Positions 18,891 through 28,214 of a stretch of 64,000 bases of DNA are shown piece after piece (the stretch's first letter is position 1; each line of letters begins with the position of its first letter). The notes under the pieces were generated by a model, which was not told the DNA's origin, made no database searches, and was given only the letters and a program-made list of their open reading frames with translations. This DNA is from Planctobacterium marinum (GTDB lineage: Bacteria > Pseudomonadota > Gammaproteobacteria > Enterobacterales > Alteromonadaceae): assembly GCF_036322805.1 (NCBI RefSeq), contig NZ_AP027272.1:2232001-2296000 (forward strand). The letters are read 5' to 3'. The position numbers and the translations under genes are program-made.

Positions 18891-20374
18891 GATTTACACT
18901 TCCTGAAGCCAGCCAATACCGGAAGGATTTTGTTCACCTTGTGGAAGGTTTCCTCATACTCTGCCTGATCTACCGAATCGGCGACAATACCGCCGCCCGC
19001 CCAGCAAAATACTTTCTGGTTTTCAAACAGCAAAGTACGGATACAGATACTGCTGTCAAAATCGCCATTGACGCCATAAACAAAGATACTGCCACAATAG
19101 ATATTGCGCCTATGAGGCTCAAGTTCATCAATAATTTCCATCGCTCTGATTTTTGGCGCGCCAGTTATTGAACCGCCAGGGAAAGCATCTTGCAATAAAC
19201 GAAAAGGGTGGCTGGCTGGTTTGAGTTTAGCTTGAATAGTGCTCACCAGATGATGCACCGCATTGAAGCTTTCAATCTCAAACAATCCAGTCACGTTAAC
19301 GCTGTGAGGCAAGGCATTTTTGCTAATGTCGTTGCGTAGTAAATCCACAATCATCAGATTTTCTGACTGGTCTTTTTCAGAATTAATTAAGGCGTCTTTG
19401 GATGCTTTATCTTGTTCTGCATCTCTAAACCTGGGCCTTGTGCCTTTAATCGGTTTGGTTTCAATCAGGCCATGTCGAACGGATAAAAAGCGCTCTGGAG
19501 AACAACTGACAATACAACTTTTGTCAGTGCGTAAAAAGGCTGAAAATGGTGCCTGGTTGGCTTCACTGAGTGCCTGAAATGCTTGCCATTCGCAGCCTTG
19601 GTATCTTGCTTCAAAACGCTGAGCCAGGTTAACCTGGTAGCAATCGCCTGAGAGTAGGTATTCGTGAATGGCGTGTAATTTGTCCTTGTACTCCTGCTCG
19701 GACATGTTGCTTTGCCAGTCTGAGGTGAGTTTGAATTCAATTGGCTCTGCTTTGGATTTTTCAGCTGCCGTAAAATAGTGCTTACCAGCTGAGGGAATAG
19801 TAACCTCAGTAAATCCGGGATGGGAGTATAAATCGCTATAACACAACCAGCATTCGTTCGTTTGTTGGTTTTGCACCAGGCTCCAACCATAATAGCTAAT
19901 ACTGAACACGGGGGTCTGATATTCGTCTTTAGCCTGTTGCGGTAAGTCTTCCAAAAAGCGCCCATAGTCGTATCCAGCGAAACCCATAGCACCACACTGA
20001 AAAGGTAAAGCGTTATTTGGCGTTCTGTGATCGGCAAACAGTGCTTGTTGCACCTGCTGAGCCCGTTCGAATATGTCAGGCCCTGTCATGGGATTGCTGT
20101 GTAATTCTGACACCACATCTGCAAGGCGTTCTCGGGCGGCATCATTTAACTGATACTCACTAACATCAAACGCGGTTATGTTAACTTTGCCGCTAGCAAA
20201 TAACTCCAGGGTTAACAGGGGAAAGCCGCTGGCAATGTGAAACTGGGCGTTTTCGTGACTGGATCTGCCTGAATGCAGCAGCATGGCGCCGGGAAGGTAC
20301 TGTAGATCGCCAAACCAGTCTTCGAGCGATGTAAAAGATTCCAGTGAAAATGGCTGTGCTATAACGTGATACAT
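18887..20374 (-). CDS. pabB: aminodeoxychorismate synthase component I
   Basis: PabB forms 4-amino-4-deoxychorismate from chorismate with PabA-supplied ammonia, for folate synthesis. Family motifs are ETKPIKGTRPR, SEKDQSENLMIVDLLRND and GGSITGAPKIRAMEIIDELE near the C-terminus. I chose the ATG at 20374 (MYHVIAQPF) over the in-frame ATG at 20434. It puts the conserved PGAMLLHSG at residue 30 as in enteric PabB, whereas the longer form adds 20 unrelated residues. Neither has a strong ribosome binding site. The protein is about 495 residues from this start. Confidence 0.9.
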   Translation of the reverse strand: MYHVIAQPFSLESFTSLEDWFGDLQYLPGAMLLHSGRSSHENAQFHIASGFPLLTLELFASGKVNITAFDVSEYQLNDAARERLADVVSELHSNPMTGPDIFERAQQVQQALFADHRTPNNALPFQCGAMGFAGYDYGRFLEDLPQQAKDEYQTPVFSISYYGWSLVQNQQTNECWLCYSDLYSHPGFTEVTIPSAGKHYFTAAEKSKAEPIEFKLTSDWQSNMSEQEYKDKLHAIHEYLLSGDCYQVNLAQRFEARYQGCEWQAFQALSEANQAPFSAFLRTDKSCIVSCSPERFLSVRHGLIETKPIKGTRPRFRDAEQDKASKDALINSEKDQSENLMIVDLLRNDISKNALPHSVNVTGLFEIESFNAVHHLVSTIQAKLKPASHPFRLLQDAFPGGSITGAPKIRAMEIIDELEPHRRNIYCGSIFVYGVNGDFDSSICIRTLLFENQKVFCWAGGGIVADSVDQAEYEETFHKVNKILPVLAGFRKCKS

Positions 20375-20602
20375 GAAAAATTGCAGGTAATTAAAGACAG
20401 AAAGTTGCTGTAAATTAGCGGCGCAGGTTATCATAAAACCCGATTTTCTACCTTAAATTATATTCTTCTAGTGGAATTTTCAGTTCGCATATACAAAAGC
20501 GCTCGCAGAAACACACATTTAAGTTAGACTTCTTAGCATCGATGGCAGTGGTGGCAGAAATGAAACTCGTTGCCAAAAATCAAATATTCAAATGAGGTAA
20601 TC

Positions 20603-22129
20603 ATGGCCGTTATCCGTCAGCAAGACTTTATCGATAGCATTCAGGACGCGCTGCAGTTCATTTCCTATTATCATCCCCTTGACTATGTAAAAGCCGTTGA
20701 ACAGGCGTATCTGAAAGAAGAAAGTCAGGCCGCAAAAGATGCAATGGCACAAATCCTTATCAATTCTCGTATGTCCGCAGAAGGCAAGCGTCCAATCTGT
20801 CAGGATACGGGCATCGTAACCTGCTTCGTTAAAGTCGGTATGGGCGTTTCCTGGGATAAAACCGACATGACAGTACAGGAAATGGTGGATGAGGGCACAC
20901 GCAGAGCTTATATGGACCCGTCCAATCCATTGCGTGCTTCGATTGTGGCTGATCCAGCTGGTGCTCGTAAAAACACTAAAGACAACACGCCTGCTGTTGT
21001 ACACCTGGACATGGTTGCTGGCGATAAAATTGAAGTCATGATTGCCGCAAAAGGTGGCGGCTCAGAAAATAAATCCAAAATGGTAATGCTCAACCCCAGC
21101 GACGACATTGCTGATTGGGTAGTTAAAACCTTACCCACCATGGGCGCGGGTTGGTGTCCACCAGGTATGTTGGGTATCGGTATTGGTGGGACTGCGGAAA
21201 AAGCCGCGGTGCTGGCCAAAGAGAGTTTAATGGATCCGGTGGATATTCAGGAGTTAATGGAACGCGGTGCTGAAACCACCGAAGAAAAATTGCGTCTTGA
21301 GATATTTGACCGGGTTAACAAGTTGGGAATTGGTGCTCAAGGTTTGGGCGGTTTAACTACGGTGGTGGATATTAAAATCAAGTCAATGCCCACTCACGCC
21401 GCTTCAAAACCGGTTGCCATGATCCCCAATTGCGCAGCCACGCGTCACGCGCATTTTTATCTGGATGGTTCTGGGCCAGCCGAGTTAAAAGCACCAAAAC
21501 TGGAAGACTGGCCTGAAGTCACCTGGGAAGTGGGTGAAAATACCCGCCGCGTTAATCTGGATGAGTTAACCAAAGAGTCTATCCAGGAATGGAAAATGGG
21601 TGAAACCGTGCTGTTATCAGGCAAATTGTTGACTGGCCGCGATGCGGCTCACAAGCGAATTCAAAGCATGATTGAAAGTGGTGAAGGGCTGCCGGATGGC
21701 GTTGATTTTACTAACCGCTTTATCTATTACGTAGGGCCGGTGGACGCAGTAGGTGATGAAGCAGTAGGTCCTGCAGGTCCTACTACAGCAACCCGAATGG
21801 ATAAATTCACCGATATGATGCTGGAGCAAACCGGGCTTATCGGTATGATCGGTAAGGCGGAGCGTGGCCCTGCTACAGTGGACAGTATTGCTAAAAATAA
21901 CTCGGTATACCTGATGGCAGTAGGCGGTGCAGCTTACCTGGTGTCTAAAGCCATTAAAAAAGCCCGTGTGGTGGCCTTCGAGGATTTAGGGATGGAAGCC
22001 ATCTATGAATTTGAAGTAGAAGACATGCCAGTTACAGTGGCCGTGGATAGTAAGGGCAACAACGCCCATGCTGATGGCCCGGCTATCTGGAAAGCAAAAA
22101 TCGCTGAGCTGGATAAAGCCCTAAGCTAG
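20603..22129 (+). CDS. fumA: fumarate hydratase, class I
   Basis: An iron-sulfur class I fumarase of the FumA/FumB long single-chain type, interconverting fumarate and malate in the TCA cycle. Cysteines for the 4Fe-4S cluster appear in RPICQDTGIVTCF and IPNCAATRHAHFYL. GGGSENKSKM and GPAGPTTATRMDKFTDMMLE are family signatures. The start at 20603 (MAVIRQQDF) has GAGGTAA just upstream; an in-frame TTG at 20570 is less likely. 508 residues from this start. A terminator follows. Confidence 0.95.
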   Translation: MAVIRQQDFIDSIQDALQFISYYHPLDYVKAVEQAYLKEESQAAKDAMAQILINSRMSAEGKRPICQDTGIVTCFVKVGMGVSWDKTDMTVQEMVDEGTRRAYMDPSNPLRASIVADPAGARKNTKDNTPAVVHLDMVAGDKIEVMIAAKGGGSENKSKMVMLNPSDDIADWVVKTLPTMGAGWCPPGMLGIGIGGTAEKAAVLAKESLMDPVDIQELMERGAETTEEKLRLEIFDRVNKLGIGAQGLGGLTTVVDIKIKSMPTHAASKPVAMIPNCAATRHAHFYLDGSGPAELKAPKLEDWPEVTWEVGENTRRVNLDELTKESIQEWKMGETVLLSGKLLTGRDAAHKRIQSMIESGEGLPDGVDFTNRFIYYVGPVDAVGDEAVGPAGPTTATRMDKFTDMMLEQTGLIGMIGKAERGPATVDSIAKNNSVYLMAVGGAAYLVSKAIKKARVVAFEDLGMEAIYEFEVEDMPVTVAVDSKGNNAHADGPAIWKAKIAELDKALS

Positions 22130-22174
22130 TGCTAGTAGAGTAGCCCTTAGTAGATTTAAATGCAGGAATAGTTT

Positions 22175-22208
22175 AAAAGGCTGGTTGCTTTTGCTGCCAG
22201 CCTTTTTT
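22175..22208 (+). terminator. intrinsic terminator of the fumarase gene
   Basis: AAAAGGCTGG (22175-22184) pairs with CCAGCC (22197-22202) followed by TTTTTT (22203-22208). A classic stem and T-tract 45 bases after the fumarase stop. Confidence 0.85.
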
Positions 22209-22254
22209 ATAACGGTTTAAACAACTCGACTGTCATTCGTTACAAAGGATTCAT

Positions 22255-23742
22255 ATGATCAATGACCCGCTAGTATGGACGATTCTCGCAGCACTAGTTT
22301 CAGCAGTATTGGTATTTGTTATCTTGAAGTTGCGCTATAACGCACAGCTGTCACTGGCCCATCAGGCGCAGTCTACTCATCAGTTACAATTGCAAACACT
22401 GCAAGAGCAGGCGGCGTTTTTAAAGCAGCAAGAGCAATCCAGCCGTGAGCAACTCAACCAGGTCAAAGTGCAAAATGAACAGCTAAACCGACAATTGATT
22501 GAACAGTCGGAGGTACTGGGGCAATTTAAAATGCGCAATGCCCGAATGGAGCAGCAATTGCAGCAGTTAGCGGCAATTGAGGAAGAGAACGAGGAACTGG
22601 AAGAGCAGCTGGATAATTTGAAGAACAGTTTTTCCGAAACCCGGAATCAATTGGAAGCAGAAAAAACCGCACGAGAGCACGAGAATAAAGCGGCTCAGGA
22701 AAAGCTGGATATGCTTAAAAATGCCGAACAACAATTGCAAAAACAGTTTGAAAACCTGGCCAATCAGATTTTTAAAACCCATTCTAATGAGTTTGAAAAG
22801 AGCAGTCAGCAAAAACTAGCGCTGTTACTGGACCCGTTGAAACAACAAATTGAAGGCTTTCGCTCTCAAGTCAGTCAGCAAGCGATCCGCGAAGGTCAGG
22901 AGCGCGCCTCCCTTAAAACTGAAATCATTAACCTGCAACAATTGAATAAAAAGATTACGGAAGAAGCTTCTGCTTTAACCCGAGCCCTGAAAGGTGACAA
23001 TAAGAAACAGGGTAATTGGGGCGAAATGGTGTTGCAAAAAATCCTCGAGGAAAGTGGTTTACGGGAAGGCCACGAATACGACACACAAGTGAGCAAACGC
23101 CGGGAAGATGGCAAGCTATTACAGCCGGATATTTTGGTGCATCTGCCAGAACAAAAAGAAGTGATTATTGACTCTAAAGTATCACTAAACGCCTATGAGC
23201 GCTTTTACAATGCCCACAGTGAAATTGAGCAAGCCAGGCACTTAAAAGAGCATATTCTCTCAGTGAAAACTCATATCAAAGAGCTGGGGCGCAAGGAGTA
23301 CCATGAGCTGCTGGGAGATAAAAGTCTGGAGTATGTTCTGATGTTTATCCCGGTTGAGGGGGCCTTTATGCTGGCGCTGGATGAGTCACCTGAATTAGTA
23401 AAACTGGCCATGGACAATAATGTTTTACTGGTTAGTCCAACCAACTTATTAGTGGCGCTGCGCACTATCCACAACATCTGGCAATATGAATATCAAAACC
23501 AAAATGCGCGAGAAATTGCCAAAAAAGCCGCCGACTTATACGATAAGTTTTACGGCTTCGTAGTGGACATGGAAAAGCTTGGCGATGCGATAAATACAGT
23601 GCAAAAACGCTTCTCAGATGCCAACAGTAAATTGTACGAAGGCCGTGGCAACCTGGTTAAAAAAGCGGAAGAGTTCCAGGCTCTTGGCGTGCAACCCTCG
23701 AAAAAACTCACCGAAACTATGCTCAAAAACGCCGATATGTGA
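22255..23742 (+). CDS. rmuC: DNA recombination protein RmuC
   Basis: RmuC limits inversions and illegitimate recombination and carries a predicted nuclease fold. It has 495 residues. Residues 6-26 are a transmembrane anchor (WTILAALVSAVLVFVILKL). A long coiled coil rich in Q, E and L runs to about residue 190. The conserved RmuC domain follows, with KGDNKKQGNWGEMVLQKILE, HLPEQKEVIIDSKVSLNAYE and MFIPVEGAFMLAL. AAAGGA lies five bases before the ATG. Downstream are two cyclic-nucleotide-domain genes on the same strand. Confidence 0.93.
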   Translation: MINDPLVWTILAALVSAVLVFVILKLRYNAQLSLAHQAQSTHQLQLQTLQEQAAFLKQQEQSSREQLNQVKVQNEQLNRQLIEQSEVLGQFKMRNARMEQQLQQLAAIEEENEELEEQLDNLKNSFSETRNQLEAEKTAREHENKAAQEKLDMLKNAEQQLQKQFENLANQIFKTHSNEFEKSSQQKLALLLDPLKQQIEGFRSQVSQQAIREGQERASLKTEIINLQQLNKKITEEASALTRALKGDNKKQGNWGEMVLQKILEESGLREGHEYDTQVSKRREDGKLLQPDILVHLPEQKEVIIDSKVSLNAYERFYNAHSEIEQARHLKEHILSVKTHIKELGRKEYHELLGDKSLEYVLMFIPVEGAFMLALDESPELVKLAMDNNVLLVSPTNLLVALRTIHNIWQYEYQNQNAREIAKKAADLYDKFYGFVVDMEKLGDAINTVQKRFSDANSKLYEGRGNLVKKAEEFQALGVQPSKKLTETMLKNADM

Positions 23743-23780
23743 GCTGGTTCACAAAACTCACTCTCCGGTGTTTGTTATTG

Positions 23781-23819
23781 ACACCCGATAACCTCTTTAG
23801 AGAATCACATATCGGGTGT
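23781..23819. repeat. 10-bp inverted repeat before a CNBD gene
   Basis: ACACCCGATA (23781-23790) and TATCGGGTGT (23810-23819) are perfectly complementary across a 19-base spacer. The right arm ends 3 bases before the ATG at 23823, where no ribosome binding site is seen. It could be an operator, or an mRNA hairpin covering the start. No T-tract follows, so a terminator for rmuC is less likely. Confidence 0.6.
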
Positions 23820-23822
23820 TGT

Positions 23823-24308
23823 ATGGATAATGCGAAGTTATTAGAGATCCTGGGCAGGATCACCCTGTTTAAAGAGCTGGATGATAAAGAGCGCAAGCTC
23901 ATACTTACCATGCCCAAGGCGTTTGAGGTGTTTTCTGCCGGTGAAGCGATAGTGCGTGAAGGCGAGCGAGAAGCCTGCTTTTATATCTTGCTCACCGGTA
24001 TCGCAAACGTTTATGTCAATGGTCAGGAACTGGCGACGCTGCTGCCGCCGCAATTTGTCGGTGAAGTGGGTTTTATTTGCAACGAACCGCGCATTGCCAC
24101 GGTAGTAGCCAAAGAGCAAGTCATGGCCATGCGCATTGATTCTGAGGGTTTTGCCAAGCTTCCAGGCTCTATACGAGAGCGCATTAAAGATAAAATCATT
24201 GCTGGCCTGGTGGCGCGCTTAAGAGAGGGTAACCAGTCTTTAACCCTGCTTAAGAGCCGCCCCAAATTTAATGAACAAATTAATGCCGGGTTACAACCAG
24301 TGAACTGA
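23823..24308 (+). CDS. cyclic nucleotide-binding domain protein 1
   Basis: A 161-residue protein made almost entirely of one cNMP-binding (CAP_ED) beta-roll. The phosphate-binding cassette region reads LPPQFVGEVGFICNEPRIATV, the glycine-rich GEVGF replacing the usual GE-L-A. The start at 23823 (MDNAKLLEILGRITLF) matches the start of the next paralogue; the upstream in-frame codons at 23739 overlap rmuC and are rejected. No DNA-binding helix-turn-helix follows, so it is not a CRP-type activator but a stand-alone sensor module. Partner unknown. Confidence 0.8.
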   Translation: MDNAKLLEILGRITLFKELDDKERKLILTMPKAFEVFSAGEAIVREGEREACFYILLTGIANVYVNGQELATLLPPQFVGEVGFICNEPRIATVVAKEQVMAMRIDSEGFAKLPGSIRERIKDKIIAGLVARLREGNQSLTLLKSRPKFNEQINAGLQPVN

Positions 24309-24388
24309 AATTCCACTAGGCACAATCTTTAAGGTAGCCTACAATCATTACAAGCACATGGTTTAGGTAGCTGAATACACTCGCGTTT

Positions 24389-24907
24389 ATGAATAACTTA
24401 AAGTTAATGGAAATACTCTCAAGGGTTCCTTTGTTCAAGGATTTGCAGCCTATTGAGCGGGAGTCTGTACTCAAGATGCGTGCAGTATTTACCCCCATCA
24501 AAGCCAAAGAAGTATTTATCAAAGAAGGCGCTCATGAGCCGTGGTTCTATATCATCCTTGCCGGAAAAGCCACGGTAACCCATCGAGGGCGCAATATTGG
24601 CAGTTTGGTACCCGGGCAGTTTATCGGTGAAGTGGGCTTTATCTGTAAAGAGCCACGTTCCGCTTCTGTAATGGCGCAAGACGAAATGGTTGTGATGAAA
24701 ATCGACTATGAAGCGTTTCGCAAAATCCCGGTGCGTATTCGAGAATCTATCAAAGACAAGATCATTTCTGGTTTAGTAGACAGAACTTTGCAGCTCAACG
24801 AAGCGGTTTATAAGAAAGACGAAGAGATAGACAAGCTAAATACGCGCATCGCCGACTATGAAGCTGAAGCAGAAAACCGCCTACCGGGTCGAAAAAGAAA
24901 TCGCTAG
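24389..24907 (+). CDS. cyclic nucleotide-binding domain protein 2
   Basis: A tandem paralogue of the preceding gene with 172 residues (MNNLKLMEILSRVPLFKDLQ). The cassette reads LVPGQFIGEVGFICKEPRSA. The C-terminus extends with a charged helix that looks like a short coiled coil (ERNEAVYKKDEEIDKLNTRI-like region, about 130-160). No helix-turn-helix is seen. An 80-base gap separates the two genes, which arose by duplication. Its stop overlaps the stop of the convergent lipase-like gene by 3 bases. Confidence 0.8.
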   Translation: MNNLKLMEILSRVPLFKDLQPIERESVLKMRAVFTPIKAKEVFIKEGAHEPWFYIILAGKATVTHRGRNIGSLVPGQFIGEVGFICKEPRSASVMAQDEMVVMKIDYEAFRKIPVRIRESIKDKIISGLVDRTLQLNEAVYKKDEEIDKLNTRIADYEAEAENRLPGRKRNR

Positions 24908-26601
24908 AGTAAATGGGCTTTATCAATTTGGCTTCTTAACTGGCGCAGAATAAAGGCGATAGCTTCATCATTGTTGAATGAGTCGTGCTGGCTGGCCACA
25001 ATAATTTCTTCTTTGACCAAATCCTTTTTAGTGGCGCTTGTCCAGGCGACAACACCGTCTGATATCTGGTTGCAATCTCCATCAGGACAGGTTAAATCGC
25101 CATCAGAGCCAACAATAGAGAAGGTGTTCTCAGGCAGCTGAAATTCATTTAAGGCGGTCATCATAGGGTGATTGGGGCGCAATACCTCAATACTGTTTGG
25201 GCCATGTGTTGCCAGAAAGGGGCGCATTGGTGGCGTAATTACCTCTACGCCAAACTGCTCAATCAAGTCGGCAAACATATTAGTAAAGCGCTTTGGCAGG
25301 TTGATTAACCCTGCACCCAGTCGTCCTATCCAACTGCTGGCAAGCTCACTGCCTCTGTGAGGTGTATCTAAGAAAAACAGTTGATTAACAGGAACGGGCG
25401 GCTCAAAAATGAAAATATCCTGCATCTCAGGATTTTTTGTCAAAGCCTCTTGCATGTATTCAGGCGGTTTAGAGAACACCGTATTCCACAGGACATCTTG
25501 AGTGTCTATGGCAAAGGTTTTAGCAATAATACCGCCCATGCTATGCCCTATGACATGCATTTGTTGCCTGGCAATATCATTTTCAGCGAAACGCCCCATC
25601 ATCATGGTCATCTTCTTACGCAGACGCATAGCGTTGTAAAACGGCGGTGGTCCGGAAGGGTAAAAGGCGTGCCATACCTGATAGCGAGAATTTAGCTGTT
25701 CATCATTGATGATGGCCATTGTCATTTTGCGCCAGATTAATGGGCTGGAATTAAGACCATGGATCATAAAAATGGGAATTCGGTCAGCAGAAAATTCCTG
25801 AAGGGCAAAAATGCCAAAGCGATGTTCGGCGCTTTCTGCTTTAAGCAGCCCGGTGATGGAAGAGTCATCAATATTGGCCTTGTTGAGTAAAGTTAAAAAG
25901 GGTGCTCCGGGCGAATAGGCAAGCTTTACGCCTGAGTCCAGTAGTCGTTTGTTGTGGCTCATGTGCTTGCCATGAATGTGTATTTTCAGCGTTTTGTTTT
26001 GGTCAACTACTTCTTCCACGTAGAAGGTAAAAGGGCGGTAAACGCCCTCCAACGGGTATTCTTGATCATCAATGTTATAAGAATTGGCCCTGAACGCCGA
26101 AGCGGTAATACCTGCACCTTGGAAGGTCTGAGGTTGCAACCAGGGTTCTTTGGCCTGCATTTGTCGCGTAAAGTTAAACTCGGTAAATATCTGCCCGAGG
26201 CGGTCTACATCGATATTCAAGTTGATATTAGGGTGCTGGTTGAGCAAATCCATTGGTGCACTGGACAACAACTCATAAAGACTGTCGTTGTAGTGTTGTT
26301 GAGTTGCAACTGAGATGTCTGAAAGGGCGTCTTCCATAAGACGCTGACAGGCAATAATACGTGCAAAAATGTGCTGTGTGTTGCTTGCGTTGGAACAGAT
26401 GAGTTTTAGTTCAGTTGTATCTTCTGACTGAAAGTTATTTATTGCCGCTATTTGTTGAGGATTGAGTGCGGTTGGTAAATTATTGTTGTTATGGTGCGAA
26501 TGCCACTGAATAAAGCGATTTGTACTGCAGGCGGATAGCAGCACACTGATTAAAACGATAAAAATGCTGTTTTTGTTTATTATCTTAGTGAGGAGCAACA
26601 C
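24904..26601 (-). CDS. lipoprotein alpha/beta-hydrolase, lipase-like
   Basis: A 565-residue envelope hydrolase. The N-terminus is a lipoprotein signal with lipobox LLSAC (Cys25). The alpha/beta-hydrolase core starts at about 275 with IPIFMIHGLNSSPLIWRKM (oxyanion HG) and has the nucleophile elbow IGHSMGG (Ser354). The catalytic acid and His are likely near GSDGDLTCPDGD and ASQHDSFNNDE. The 270 residues before the core have no recognised domain. Probably an outer- or inner-membrane-anchored esterase or lipase; substrate unknown. Confidence 0.8.
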   Translation of the reverse strand: MLLLTKIINKNSIFIVLISVLLSACSTNRFIQWHSHHNNNNLPTALNPQQIAAINNFQSEDTTELKLICSNASNTQHIFARIIACQRLMEDALSDISVATQQHYNDSLYELLSSAPMDLLNQHPNINLNIDVDRLGQIFTEFNFTRQMQAKEPWLQPQTFQGAGITASAFRANSYNIDDQEYPLEGVYRPFTFYVEEVVDQNKTLKIHIHGKHMSHNKRLLDSGVKLAYSPGAPFLTLLNKANIDDSSITGLLKAESAEHRFGIFALQEFSADRIPIFMIHGLNSSPLIWRKMTMAIINDEQLNSRYQVWHAFYPSGPPPFYNAMRLRKKMTMMMGRFAENDIARQQMHVIGHSMGGIIAKTFAIDTQDVLWNTVFSKPPEYMQEALTKNPEMQDIFIFEPPVPVNQLFFLDTPHRGSELASSWIGRLGAGLINLPKRFTNMFADLIEQFGVEVITPPMRPFLATHGPNSIEVLRPNHPMMTALNEFQLPENTFSIVGSDGDLTCPDGDCNQISDGVVAWTSATKKDLVKEEIIVASQHDSFNNDEAIAFILRQLRSQIDKAHLL

Positions 26602-26645
26602 TGTCAGGGCATCTCAGCGAATAGATGCCCTGAGTGTAGTGTAAA

Positions 26646-28061
26646 TTATTCTTCTACGCGACTACCCCAAAGGTCATACTCATCGGCGTGTTCGATGAGC
26701 ACGTCAACAAAATCGCCAGGCTGCACTGAAGTGTCACCGTTTAGATACACCACGCCATCAATTTCAGGTGCATCGGCATAGGTTCGGCCTATCGCGCCTT
26801 CTTCATCCACCTCATCAATCAATACTTGCATGATCAAACCAACACGCTGTTGCAGACGATCAGCACTGATCTTTTGTTGTTTCAACATAAAGCGTTCGTA
26901 ACGGTCTTGCTTGGTAGCTTCATCAACCGGATCTGGCAGGTCGTTGGCCACAGCGCCTTCCACTTCTGAATATTTAAAACAGCCCACTCTGTCTAATTGC
27001 GCCTCGTCCAGGAAGTCCAATAATTCCTGGAATTCTTCTTCTGTCTCACCGGGGAAGCCCACAATGAAGGTGGAGCGGATCACTAATTCCGGACAGATCT
27101 CACGCCATTTTTTGATGCGCTCCAGAGTGCGCTCAGCGGCAGTCGGGCGTTTCATTAATTTTAAAATACGCTTGTTGGCGTGCTGGAAGGGGATATCCAG
27201 ATAAGGCAGGACTTTGCCTTGCGCCATCAACGGAATAACCTTATCTACGGAAGGATAGGGGTATACGTAGTGCAAACGCACCCAAACGCCCATATGGCCC
27301 AGTTGCTCGGCCAGTTCTGTCATTCCGGTTTTAACCGGCATGCCATCCCAAAATCCGGTTTTGTTTTTTACATCCACACCATAAGCACTGGTATCTTGGG
27401 ATATAACCAACAGCTCTTTTACCCCGGCATTACTTAACCGTTCGGCTTCGCTCAATACTTCACCCACAGGACGACTGACCAGGTCGCCACGCATTGAAGG
27501 GATGATGCAAAAAGTACATCTGTGATTACAACCTTCGGATATCTTGAGGTAGGCATAATGACGTGGCGTGAGTTTGACTCCTTGCTCCGGGATCAAATCT
27601 TCAAAGGGATTATGAGTAGGCTTAGGTAGATTATCGTGTACCTGCTCAACCACCGTCTCATAAGCATGGGGGCCAGTGATGGCCAATACATTGGGGTGAA
27701 CTTCCCGAATTTCATCCTCTTTAACACCCAGACAGCCGGTTACTATGACCTTGCCATTCTCTGCTAAGGCTTCACCGATGGTATCCAAAGACTCCTGAAC
27801 CGCAGAATCGATAAAACCACAGGTGTTTACGATCACCAGATCCGCGTCGTTATATGTGGGTACCACGTCATAACCTTCGGTGCGCAGTTGGGTAAGAATG
27901 CGCTCTGAGTCCACCAGGTTTTTAGGGCAACCCAAAGAAACAAAACCCACACGTGCATTGCCACCTTCGATAACGGTGCTCTCTTGAGACTGCTGTTCGA
28001 TCACCTTTTTAGGGGTGTCCATGGTGGTGGTTTGTGTAGGATCAAATTGTTTTACGGTCAT
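26646..28061 (-). CDS. rimO: ribosomal protein S12 methylthiotransferase RimO
   Basis: Radical-SAM enzyme that methylthiolates the conserved aspartate of ribosomal protein S12. The N-terminal UPF0004 domain has cluster cysteines C45 (SLGCPKN), C81 (NTCGF) and C110 (GCLGV). The radical-SAM motif is GCNHRCTFC (C178, C182, C185), followed by [15 protein letters not shown]-terminal TRAM domain ends the protein. At 471 residues it carries a 30-odd-residue N-terminal extension relative to E. coli RimO; an internal start at the ATG of MDTPKK is possible. Confidence 0.94.
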   Translation of the reverse strand: MTVKQFDPTQTTTMDTPKKVIEQQSQESTVIEGGNARVGFVSLGCPKNLVDSERILTQLRTEGYDVVPTYNDADLVIVNTCGFIDSAVQESLDTIGEALAENGKVIVTGCLGVKEDEIREVHPNVLAITGPHAYETVVEQVHDNLPKPTHNPFEDLIPEQGVKLTPRHYAYLKISEGCNHRCTFCIIPSMRGDLVSRPVGEVLSEAERLSNAGVKELLVISQDTSAYGVDVKNKTGFWDGMPVKTGMTELAEQLGHMGVWVRLHYVYPYPSVDKVIPLMAQGKVLPYLDIPFQHANKRILKLMKRPTAAERTLERIKKWREICPELVIRSTFIVGFPGETEEEFQELLDFLDEAQLDRVGCFKYSEVEGAVANDLPDPVDEATKQDRYERFMLKQQKISADRLQQRVGLIMQVLIDEVDEEGAIGRTYADAPEIDGVVYLNGDTSVQPGDFVDVLIEHADEYDLWGSRVEE

Positions 28062-28167
28062 ACTCTGCCTTTGGTCTTAAGGGATTTGGGGGAAGTTTAG
28101 TTAAAAAGCGCGCGATTATACAGGAAAGTAAGCCCGATGGCCTACTTAAAATCTTTTGTTCAGGCAA

Positions 28168-28195
28168 TAAAAAAGCGGCATAGAGCCGCTTTTGT
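28168..28195 (-). terminator. intrinsic terminator of the secreted-protein gene
   Basis: AAAAGCGGC (28171-28179) pairs with GCCGCTTTT (28185-28193). On the minus strand a T-run follows the stem, 20 bases past the stop of the gene ending at 28215. Confidence 0.8.
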
Positions 28196-28214
28196 TTGTG
28201 TACCTGATACTCGA

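Noticed and set aside
20570-20602. Upstream TTG start for fumarase
   Set aside because: The ATG at 20603 has GAGGTAA in place and gives the usual family N-terminus.
23739-23822. N-terminal extension of the first cyclic-nucleotide-domain protein
   Set aside because: It overlaps rmuC and runs through the inverted repeat; the paralogue starts at the equivalent of 23823.
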